From: Eonycteris spelaea
Lineage: Eukaryota > Chordata > Mammalia > Chiroptera > Pteropodidae
Direction of reading: 5' to 3'
Length of the DNA stretch: 64,000 nucleotides
Assembly: GCA_003508835.1 (NCBI GenBank)
Contig: PUFA01000223.1
Coordinates: 1,550,001 to 1,614,000, forward strand
In this document: positions 21,791-30,635 of the stretch, one piece after another
Position numbering within the stretch: the first letter of the stretch is position 1
Layout of the letters: the number at the start of each line of letters is the position of its first letter
Made by a program: the position numbers and the translations under genes
The notes under the pieces: model-generated
Told to the model about the DNA's origin: nothing
The model's database searches: none
The model's input: only the letters and a program-made list of their open reading frames with translations

Positions 21791-22069
21791 CCTTCTTTCA
21801 GTGTTAGTGCTGTCGGCCCTGTCTTCGTGACATTCGCTGAAGCGCTTTGTCCTAGATTGCTACTTGCATTTTTATTTACTTTACTTTTTTTTGTTGTTGT
21901 TATTATGTAGCTGGGCTTTTCAGGGGCTTCCTCAATGGTTTTCTTTTTTGGACTTTGGGCAGAAAAAGGCTTTTCTGTTCCCCAGATCAATCACCCAGAT
22001 CAATGTCCACTCACATCACACACCTCTTGTACAGTTAAACTTTTCGTCTGTCTGCATTTATTTTGCTGT

Positions 22070-22180
22070 CTCTGGATCCACCTGACTTTTTCCCCCAAGT
22101 AGTAAACCGTTTTCCCGGCAGCAGCTTTGAACAGCCCATCCTGTCTCCACCCACCTGTGATGTCACTTTTATGAAGAGCG
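22070..22180 (-). mobile_element. LINE-1 fragment
   Basis: 'actttttcccccaagtagta' through 'ccgttttcccggcagcagct' and 'cccatcctgtctccaccca' parallels antisense L1 ORF2 ('ttttcccagcaccatttattgaa', 'atcctttccccactg'). Flanking AT-rich sequence from 21,840 and to 22,330 may be part of the same or other old insertions, but I cannot align it. Confidence 0.55.
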
Positions 22181-22387
22181 GAACTTTCTGTGAGTTACAG
22201 GGGTTAAGGCGGTTAGGATCAAATATGGAAACTAGACCCGCCCTCCGAAGGGCTTGTAGGAAGCGGACGGCCAAGAATTTTTGTTTTAATTTGTAATTTA
22301 ATTTTTGTTTTAATTTTTCTAATAATTGCTAATCTATAGGCAGGCTGATCATTTTTACGTTTCTGGTTTCTTAGTTGGCATACTTAC

Positions 22388-22477
22388 CAGCTTGAGAATT
22401 TTTCAGTTTACCATTGGGGTCGTCTAGGTTGTGCTTACAGACAGGGGTCCTGTATTTATCTTCAGCATGGTCTGCGT
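22388..22477 (-). CDS. Candidate coding exon (90 nt), unknown protein
   Basis: On the minus strand a pyrimidine-rich acceptor (catcacctcccccattcag) precedes an open 90-nt stretch that ends at a strong donor, gctg|gtaagtatg. The frame reads ADHAEDKYRTPV, then CKHNLDDPNG, then KLKNSQAG, hydrophilic and unlike the Pro/Arg/Gly-rich chance frames elsewhere. The exon length is divisible by three. Against it: old L1 and AT-rich repeat DNA lie close by, so it may fall within an unrecognised repeat, and one acceptor/donor pair can arise by chance in 64 kb. I recognise no family. Confidence 0.2.
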
Positions 22478-22799
22478 CTGAATGGGGGAGGTGATGCCGT
22501 TTAAAGAGTTACAGTGAATGTTTGCGGGCCGGGAGGCCATGTTGTCACCAAGCGTTCTGACTCTACCGGCAGATCACTTCCTCCACGCCGTTCCCGCGAG
22601 CACCGTTACGTTGTGACTGGACCCCGAGCAGGCCCGCTCATGCCTCAGGGCGCCTGTCCCCTGCGGCCCAGCGGCGGCAGTGACCAAGCCTGCAGAGGCT
22701 GTGTCTTCTGCCACACGGCTTCTCCTAACAGAACCTTTTTCCTCTTCACTTTCTCACTCTGGAGACTCCACCTCGTGGGGGGCTGAGGGGGGACGCCCC

Positions 22800-23035
22800 A
22801 GATGGCCCGTCCAGTGCCTCTGAGACGGCGTGGGCGAGGCGACTCCCAGGCCCCTTGCTCTACGTCTGAGCACGCTGCCGTGTCGCAGGCGGCCTGGCGT
22901 GGCGCAGACGCACCTGCTCCCTCCGCGCTGCGCAGCAGCGCAACCTCGCCCGCAGGAAGCGCGTGAAGCCCCGGCCTCAGCTTCCCGCATAGCGCCAGCC
23001 TCCCCGGCTCCGACGGCGCCCCTCTGAGTTCTAGC
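22800..23035. promoter_or_regulatory. CpG cluster
   Basis: CpG is dense (cgctgccgtgtcgcaggcgg, ccgcgctgcgcagcagcgca). No exon or initiator could be tied to it. It may be a weak CpG island or GC-shifted neutral DNA. Confidence 0.3.
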
Positions 23036-23079
23036 CTGGCTAGGCCACCCACTTGAAAGTCACCAGGGAAAGGGAGGTT

Positions 23080-23480
23080 TAAAACCAGATTTCATTTTTC
23101 AGAGCATTTTCAGGTTTACAGAAAAACTGCATGGGAAGCACAGAGCCCCCGTGCGTCCTGCCCCACCCCCATGGCTTCCGTTACTAATGTCACATTAGTG
23201 TGGCCCATTTGCTATATTGATGAAGCCATATTAATAGATTATTAGTAGCCAAGGCCCACAGGCTACTTCAGGGCTCACTCTCCCAGCGTGAGGCTCTGTG
23301 GGCCCCGACTGCTGCATGCTGTCACAAACCCACCATGACAGCGCCCGGAAGGCTCTGCGCCCCGTGACAATGCCCTGTGCTCCCGCTCGGCCTCCCCAGA
23401 ACCCGGGCGGCTCTGATCTGTTTACTGCTCTGCCTCGTTCGTGGTCTCAGATGGGAGAACAGGCCGTCTGTGTAGGACGA
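23080..23480 (-). mobile_element. L1M 3'UTR fragment
   Basis: The plus strand follows the antisense L1M(B/C) 3'UTR in order: 'tttttcagagcattttcagg', 'tttacagaaaaactgcatgg', 'cccatttgctatattgatga', 'ggcccacaggctacttcagg', and further right 'gatctgtttactgctctgcc'. Divergence and CpG gain are greater on the right half. Non-coding remnant. Confidence 0.75.
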
Positions 23481-24334
23481 GGGGAGACGGCTGTCGGGGA
23501 TGCGACCTAGGAGCGAGGCCCTGGGAAGCTGGGGAGGGTGAGCGTGGGGCAGTGTGGCCTATCGGGTGTGGCCGGGCAGAAGAGGCAGCCTAGGTGTGTG
23601 GCTTCCGCCCCAGAGGCCTCTGACATGGCGTCCTGTCTCACTAGCCCGCCACACGTGGACAGCACAGGAGACCGGGGGCATGTTCCTTCTGTGGAAAGAG
23701 AGGCTGCGGCCCCGGAGGCTGAAGGCCCAGAGCTAACGTGGCAGGCCCCTCGCTCAGGCTTCCGCCCCGGAAGGCGGCCCAGAGGGAACGTCTCTCTGCT
23801 AAACCTCTTTCCAAAGGAGCCTTTCCGTTTTTCGGTGACATGCTGTGTTTTCATAGAAGCCATATTCCGTCAGTGTGATTCTGCAGCACCCTTCAGAGCC
23901 AGATCTATTTTTTAAAAAGCATTTGGCACTCTGAAGTGTTACATGTGGCTTAGTGAAAACAGCAATATGCGGAGATTCAAAAGATGTCACTCCATGTTAC
24001 CAAAACGTGATCGGCCTCAGTGATTACCCAACGCAGACGTGGGATCCGGCGCGGTGTTGTGGGCCGCCAGGGGCCGTCCGTGGGGAGGGGCGACCCCCAA
24101 CGTCGCCCTGGGGCCGCACGTCCCCAGTGCCTCTGAGCTGCTCCCCGACAAGACAGGGAGACAGACTCTCTCCCGCGGCACGTCCTGCAAGACTCGCCTC
24201 CCAGGCCGAGGCGGCGGGGGTTCCCAGGGGTTCCCTGCCAGACCTGCAGCCGAAGCACGTCTGCCTCCCCAGTGATCACGTCTCCCCAGAGACGCGAGCC
24301 CTGGTGGCCTGGCCGGCGCCTGCCTTCCTTGACG
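23481..24334. other. Unique sequence without recognisable gene
   Basis: An AT-richer middle (23,800-24,000) lies between GC-rich parts. Plus-strand frames of 125 and 135 codons are open but without domains. No repeat is assigned. Confidence 0.35.
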
Positions 24335-24495
24335 AAGCCCTCACGCTGTGCTCACACTGAATCCTCACAGCGGTCCTGGGAGCCAGCAGTGTGATCGCCA
24401 CCACCCAGAGGAGCGACCCGAGGCTCACGGGATTGGGTGGAGGGGGCGCGAGCGGAGCCGGCTTTGCTCCCCGAGCCCCCGTGTGCTCAGCCGCA
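24335..24495 (-). repeat. MIR
   Basis: 'gctcacactgaatcctcaca' then 'gcggtcctgggagccagcag', 'acccagaggagcgacccgag' and 'gagcggagccggctttgctc' follow the reverse-complement MIR order (atttaatcctcacaacaacc, then the gagg..actgaggct core, then gagccgggattcgaaccc). It is nearly full length but GC-shifted. Confidence 0.65.
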
Positions 24496-24782
24496 CTTGG
24501 CGGCCACCATGACAATAAGGCGAACACTGACCATCGTTACGGCCAGCAGCCGGCCCAGGTATGAGCTAGACCCACGTAACTCTTAGGATTTAGGGCCAAG
24601 ATCACTCACAGCTGTATCAGAGGGTGAGGTGGCCCGCTCAAGCTGTTCTGGTCAGGAGCCACGTGTGAATGAGAAGGCCCGTCCTCCTAGGGAGATGCCA
24701 GCGGTACTTTGGTCATGTTAAAACATTCACCATCAGGACTGGTCCTAATTGATTAAGAGCTTCCCACCAGTACACGTGCTTC
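24496..24782. other. Unique sequence next to a CCAAT minisatellite
   Basis: The sequence has mixed composition. The right end grades into the repeat array. Nothing else is recognised. Confidence 0.35.
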
Positions 24783-25050
24783 TGAAAGCCAACCAATCAG
24801 TGTGACATACCACGCTTCCTAATGCCAGCCAACCAGCGACAGCTTTGCCTTACTGAAAACCAGTGACAGTCCACCCTTCTGAAAGCCAGCCAATCAGTGA
24901 TGCCCATCCTCATTACGACCAATCAGTGATGCCCATCCTCATTACGACTAGCCAATCAGTGATGCCCATCCTCATGAAAGCCAGCCAACGAGTGACAGCT
25001 TATCCTCATGAAGTCAGCCAATCAGTGATGGCCAGCTCGTGAAAACAGTC
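24783..25050. repeat. Degenerate ~25-40-bp minisatellite carrying CCAAT boxes
   Basis: About eight units start with gaaagcca, gccagcca or gactagcca and contain CCAATCAGTGAyGCCCATCCTCAT-type text. Clear ones start near 24,784, 24,881, 24,916, 24,946, 24,977 and 25,010; the best-matching are the three between 24,880 and 24,980. Unit length varies by internal deletion. Five units keep an exact CCAATCAG, the consensus NF-Y core, in one orientation. The array is seen directly; any NF-Y binding or promoter role is inferred. Confidence 0.85.
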
Positions 25051-27449
25051 TCTTTAGTAACCCAGATGCCACAGCTGAAGGTCATCCTGTCCCGACTCTT
25101 TGCTGCAGGGAGGTTGCCCGCTCCCCCTTGCTTCATTCGGGCATTTGGTTCTGGCCTGAAGGGCCTCCCTTGGGGGCCTGTGCCGTGCTGAGGTCCCACC
25201 ACAAGAAGCTTCCCCACCTGGTGGCAGGTTAGGCTGCACAGTGGGGCCTGGCACTCGGGTGGGGCCCAAGGCCCCTACCCAGAGTGAGGGGTGGGTGCTT
25301 CTCCTGATGGCCGGAGCACCAGGCGGAGGAGCGTGTGCCCCCAGCTGCACAGCTTCCCGGGAGGGCAGTGGTGGCACCTGTCTGAGCCCCGGCTGTGTAA
25401 GGAAATCCACGAGGCCAAGCACTCTAAGTTCACCAAACAGGCCAAAAGAGAAAGGGCCGACGAAAAGACAAGGCGTACTCCATCAAAGACCCCGCCCCCC
25501 GCGCAGAACGCCCCTGCGGTGCGCAGGCGTAAAGCGTCCTCCCACACCGCTTCCGCGGTCATTGGCCACGGCAGCTCCTGGGGGCCCAGGGCTGCAGGGC
25601 CCTCGGCCAGGAAGCAGCTGGGGAGGGGCGGGGGGAGACCGAGGGAGTTCGGATGAAGGTCGGCGCCGTGACCACCTTAGTTGCGTTGTTTGGTCTGGAA
25701 GGCAAAGAGACCAACTTAAACTGAAGTCTGAGGGGCTGCTGGCCACTGGCACCGCAGCAGAGGCCCCACTCTCAAGGCCTTGGTGGCCCTGGCCCCGCCT
25801 CTACACGGCTGTCGCATTCCCCGTCTGCCGTCCTGCCCGCTGACGACTCCCTCAAACCACTGACCTGCAGCCTTATCCTCTTTCCTCAGCTGCCGCTCCC
25901 GGCACCCCCTTGGGATCGCACCACCTGCCCCACCCGTGTCGCGAATCGACAGCGAGAGGCCACGAGGCAGAGCGCGTCGAGTCCTCCGGTGCACCAACAC
26001 CCAGTTTTGGGGCTGTGGCACTGATGTCTGTCCGGCTGCGACCTATGAGGGTGGCAGAGGGTGTCTGTCCTTTGTGACGAGGGAGGGGTTCGAGGCTGGA
26101 GAGCAGAGGGGCGCCCAGAGGCTGAGCAGGAAGGCAGGGCCCGGGCAGCCCCGCCCCCGATCGCCTCTCCAGCCGCAGTGGAAACTGCGTGCAGCGCAAA
26201 CCTAGAAAACTCGGGACCCCAGCTCCGGCACTGGGGAGAACCGCCTGCCTAGCCCAGCATGGGGCCCACGGTGTCAGCGTGCCCTTGGCCATTGATGGTT
26301 GAACCATGATAGTGAACATTTAAAGAGCAGCCTAAATGCTTCAACTAAATGGTACTTCCAAACACATCTAAGGCAGCGTTCTGCTCAGCCGGCCTTTGTG
26401 GTATACCCGCGATGGCCAGGCCACGTGCTGGGCCCTGAGGCCACGCTGGTCGCTGGATGAGATTGCAAAGAAATTCAGAGTGAGCTTGAAGACGTCAACG
26501 CAGGGGTGTGGCTGAGCCTTGCTTACATTGGGGCAGCCAAAATCTCTCTGACCATGGCGAAAGCCAAGCTCCACGGAGGCGGGGCCAGGCAGCAGGAGGG
26601 CTGCCTGCTCTGCTCCCCAGGCAGCCACTGCCCAGGAGCCCCGAGGGGCAGGCCATGCTTGGCCCTGTGCGAGGGGCGAGTGAGCAGGTAAACAGAGCCC
26701 AGAGTCCATGCGAGTGACACGGGACTGTCCTTTTGTCTCCTGTGTGTCTCCTGCCCGCTGAGCTGCAGACGCCGGTGTTCAAGTCCATGGCTCTCTCCCT
26801 TCGCCAGCCCCTGCGGGCCACGCCTGGGACCCCTGGTTTTGGTTTAAATGGGAGGATCCCAAGTCTGGAGCTGTCCAGAAGGACAGGTGGCTCATGAGCG
26901 CGGTGACGGGCTCAGTGCGCCCGCTCGGTCTCTGTTCCCACGGCACTGGTTTAGTCACGTGGCACTCGGTGGGAGTTTGTGCAAACACATGGAGCACAAG
27001 CGGTGGCCGGGACCAGAGCCCCCGGTTCCAGTGGGCTGGCTCCGTCGGAGTCCGAGGGTCACGCACGAGGAGAAAGCCCGAGTTTTCATTCCGGTGCCCT
27101 TGCCCCGTTTCCTTCCCCTGGGCACGGGGTCAGGGGACCTGGCTGCCTGTTGGTGGCGTGAGGCTGTTGGCGTTGGAGACGGGCGTGCCCCACCAGGCTG
27201 TAAAACCCTCCTTCCATGCGGCTTTGGCAAAACAAGTTGGGGAAGCGCGGGGGCGGCCGGGAGCCAGGGTCTGAATGACGGTCCTGGGGTGGCTTCAGAC
27301 CCTGGTACACGGCGGCATGCAGCCGGCGAGGCCGGCATCTCCGCGGCTTGCTCAGGCGGGGAGGGCGGCGAGAGGGACCAGGGCAGCTGAGCTTGCCCCG
27401 AGGTCCGGCGGGGCCGAGAACCCCCACTCTGTTTCTCCCTCCCTTCGGG
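25051..27449. other. Long unique block without recognisable gene
   Basis: The sequence is GC-rich with many overlapping open frames up to 200 codons and no domain. No interspersed repeat is clear. A low-CpG patch at 26,270-26,370 is AT-richer and unassigned. I found no splice-flanked exon. Confidence 0.35.
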
Positions 27450-27770
27450 GTTTCAGTCTCTGATTTGCTGGCAGTTTTTGATGGGCGAGCCATACAGTTC
27501 GAGTAGCGGGACAGAGCCACACGGAGATGAAGGGAGAGTGACAGATGCTGGGGACAAGCCAGCAAACTGGCCTTTTCAGCTTCATCTTAATTTGCCAAAA
27601 AGCATTCCCCTTCTCACCCCAAACATTCCACCAGATGCTGAAAAGCTGACGCCCTAATGGAGCGGATCGCAGCGCCTCTGAATTAGGCAGACGAGCACAT
27701 TGCAGAGTTGGCCCCGTCTGTCTAACTCGGAGGTTCTGCTGTTTGTAAGGAGTCATTTCTGTAGCACAGA
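27450..27770. other. AT-rich low-CpG island, candidate conserved element
   Basis: The sequence is balanced and CpG-poor in a GC-rich desert, with motifs such as 'cttcatcttaatttgccaaa', 'gcctctgaattaggcag' and 'aacattccaccagatgct' (TEAD-like CATTCCA). It does not match a repeat I know. A minus-strand frame of 134 codons crosses it without a domain. Enhancer function is inference. Confidence 0.3.
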
Positions 27771-28849
27771 ATCCGGGACCGAGAGAAACGTTCGTGCGTC
27801 ACCTCAGCGTTCTCCTGGCCCAGGGGCTGGGCCTCCAGCGGGGTGCGAGCTGCGTTTCAGTGGACAGGGCCGCGGTCCTGGTGACGCCCGACCCCGAGGA
27901 CCCGCCGGACGGGGTGCTGCGGGAACAGGCCTCTGGGGCACGTGCCACTCACAGGGCCCCACAATGAGCTTGCGACTCCCTGGAACGTCCGGGTCACCTC
28001 TTGCTCCTTTGGCCCACAAGGAGGTGTGCGTCCCTGTCCCCGGAGACACCCACGCAGGAGGGACCGGCGGCGGCACGACAGGGCCCAGTGGAGCTGCCCC
28101 GGTGCGTGGCAGGGAAGGCCTCACCTGCTTTCGCTGTGTGCCGGTTTCCGCATGTAGGCGCCCCCAGCGCCCCGCCCACGGCTGCGCCCTGCTTTGGAGA
28201 AAGTGCTTCTTTCTCGCAGGCGAAGCGGGCCCTCGGTTGTCAGTGACGTGTGCACATGCACATGTGCGCGTGGCAGGGGACGTCGAGGGGTAGGGGTGCA
28301 GCGCTGGAGCCGAGGTGGGGCTCGGCGTTCACGACTCGCCAGCATCGTGAATGAATGCCGTGTCGGGCAGAGCTGCGTGCACAGGGGACAGGCATAGAGC
28401 CACACTCTGAGCTGGCACATGTTTCTCTGTGTGGCCAGCCAGGGTCACCCCAGGCACCGGCACATCCTGTTGGGCGCCGGTTCCCAGACCAGGGCCAGCA
28501 CTGAGACGGCTACCCGGGCACCCGCGGGTGGCAGCAGCCGGTCCTGACCCAGCCCTGCAGGCCCACGCACGGCGTCTCCAGCACCTGACCCCATTTCCGT
28601 CCTGAGACACATGGACGTACCCCTCAGAGTGCGTCTGAGACCCTCGTGGAAAATGCCACAGCGGCAAGAGGTACTGCACAAGGCCCGTTCTGACAAGCGG
28701 TGCCGATGTCGTGTGCACAGCACGGCCGCACCGCCCCCCATCTGCCTGGGTCAGTCCCACTTGCCGCAGAGAGACGTGGTTGCTGTGGATAACTTGGTCA
28801 TTTCCAACGAGCCTCACGCGCCGTCCCTGTTAGCAGGTGGTAAACTGCC
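27771..28849. other. GC-rich unique block without recognisable gene
   Basis: It contains a small alternating tract at 28,246-28,272 (gtgtgcacatgcacatgtgc). Open frames up to 197 codons overlap on both strands with no domains. Confidence 0.35.
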
Positions 28850-28965
28850 ACTCCAGCCGCTGAAGAGCAACAATTAACTCCACTAACGTCGCAACAGCTG
28901 TAATTTTTGAGGAAATGACAAACATTAATAACTGCCACCAAAACTCAAAAACAAAGCCAAACAGA
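28850..28965. other. AT-rich island with AATTAA/ATTAATAA motifs
   Basis: The segment includes 'caacaattaactccactaac', 'cagctgtaatttttgaggaa' (an E-box CAGCTG beside a homeodomain-like core) and 'acattaataactgccacc'. It is CpG-poor and matches no repeat I know. It is a candidate regulatory element by composition and motif only. Confidence 0.3.
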
Positions 28966-29226
28966 AAACACAGCTTCCCCCCACCCCAAGGCTGGAACTG
29001 TGAACTCGGGGGAGAGGGCCCCAGGGCGCAGACCAGCTGGTCCCCTGGCGGGTGGGGGGGCACTCGCTGCCTGCAGGGTGCTGGCCCCATGGCCCAGGGG
29101 TGGGGCGCAGTGGGCGAGGGCAGGGTGGGGGACGTGGGGGGGTGACAGTGGAGCCCCTCTGGGCAGGAGCCTTCATGCTCTGGAGAGAGGCCAGCAGAGT
29201 GATGGGCTCTGCCTGGCATGGTCACG
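28966..29226. other. GC-rich spacer
   Basis: A G-rich unique sequence leads into the CA/TG array. Nothing is recognised. Confidence 0.35.
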
Positions 29227-29489
29227 GGTGCACGCACACACGTGCATGTGTCTGCACACATGCACTCACGCCTCACGTGTGCACCCCATGCATCCACACA
29301 CACCCTCCCCACACGACACACGTGTGTCCACAGCCCTCACATGTGCATGCACCACGCACACGCAGGCACACCCTCACATGCGTGTGTGTGGTGCACACAC
29401 AGGTGGTCCCCCGTAGACCCCGCACCGGGCCCTGCGCTGCCGTGAGGACACTGTGTCGCACACGTGCATGCTCGTGTGCACACACACGA
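29227..29489. repeat. Degenerate CA/TG/CG alternating array
   Basis: About 260 bp is dominated by cacacg, cacatg, cgtgtg and gtgcac steps, with interruptions at 29,300-29,340 and 29,405-29,455. Strand symmetry (CACGTG, CACATGTG) makes His/Cys/Val-rich open frames appear on both strands; these are not genes. Confidence 0.85.
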
Positions 29490-29891
29490 TGCAGTAGAGC
29501 ACACCTCGCCACGCTCCGAGCCCGGCGTCGTGGAAACGGCATCGTGTCTGGGCGAGCGGGTGGTGAGGGGCCGGCGCTGGGGGCAGAAGCACTCTGGGAC
29601 GAGGAGGGTGGGCGGCGCTCCCTGGCCGCTCCAGGCCAGTGGGGGGACCACCCGGCTTCTCCGAGGGCGTGCAGAGCGAGTTCTGCGGAGTGACGTGTCA
29701 TTTCTAGCTGTGATTTAATTTTCAAAAAATTGAGCAAAATCAGCTTTGTTGAAATAATTTTGATTAAAAATGTTAATATTTATTATTGGCTGTATTTGCT
29801 ATTAATTTTAATAAAAGTGTCTTTGAAAAATACGTATGGCCTGGTCTTTATGTTAACTTTAATTTATATATTTGATTAAAATAGTTGATAA
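29490..29891. other. GC-rich segment, then a strongly AT-rich patch
   Basis: 29,490-29,695 is GC-rich and unassigned. 29,697-29,890 is strongly AT-rich (aattttgattaaaaatgtta, tatttgctattaattttaat) and lies between two CA/TG arrays. The AT patch may be an old L1 remnant or an unclassified element; I cannot align it. Confidence 0.4.
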
Positions 29892-30068
29892 AACACGTGT
29901 GTGTGCATATGTCCACGTGTGTACGCACAGGCACAGGTGCATATACACACGACCCCATGCACACACGCATGCATGTGCATATAAGACACACCACATGGAC
30001 ACACATGCACACAGATGCGCACACACACACCCGTCTATGGACACACGTGCACATGTGTGCACACGTCT
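29892..30068. repeat. CA/TG alternating array
   Basis: A 177-bp run of acacgtg, gtgcat, cacaca and catgca steps is more regular than the array at 29,227. It is separated from that array by about 400 bp. Confidence 0.85.
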
Positions 30069-30499
30069 GTCTCTGACACCCAGTGGGATGACTGTCGTGC
30101 AGTCAGGAGGGTCCGCAGCAGCTGGGGGTGCGGAGGATGGCGGTGGTGTGAGGGAAGGGGTCAGGGGGCGTTGCCGCGCTGTGACTGCACCCCCCCTTTA
30201 GAAAGGGAGACGTGGGTGCTGCCCCGTGGAGGACGAGCTCCTCTCCCTAAGCGAGTCTTGCTGGCCGGCCTCCTGCAGGGGCGAAGCCGTCTGCCCGTCT
30301 TTGGCTCACTTCCTCGGATGTGTCCCGGACAGGGCACCCCAGGGTGGCAGGGCTCGTGCCGTGACCGAGCAGCGTCTGGCCACCTTCCCTGCAGTCGCCC
30401 TCCGGGAGCCAAGGCCACTCCAGGTCCCTCCGGAACCTCCAGAGTCCTTGTCACTGCGAGCAGCACTATCGGTGGTAGCGAAACGAGTCCAGCCCCCCT
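30069..30499. other. GC-rich unique sequence without recognisable gene
   Basis: Overlapping open frames only; nothing is recognised. Confidence 0.35.
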
Positions 30500-30635
30500 G
30501 AATTAGCATTTTTCAGGAAAGAATTCGGCACCGTGCCAACGTGCAGAGTCTGTAAGTTTCTGTTTCATCTTGCACTAAATTTAAAGAGGATTTAATTAGC
30601 CATCCGTTTCTTTCTATTTACATTGTGTGTTCCCT
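30500..30635 (+). other. AT-rich island with a possible 35-nt microexon
   Basis: 'attagcatttttcag|gaaag' at 30,516/30,517 and 'agagtct|gtaagtttc' at 30,551/30,552 are good splice-site matches around 35 nt that are open in one frame (ERIRHRANVQS). Further right, 'aaagaggatttaattagcca' carries a TAATTA core. Either a microexon or a regulatory element would be plausible, and chance cannot be excluded. Confidence 0.2.

Noticed and set aside
20393..25050. CRISPR-like array of short repeats
   Set aside because: The repeats are contiguous or degenerate tandem units with no unique spacers of constant length, and the DNA is mammalian.
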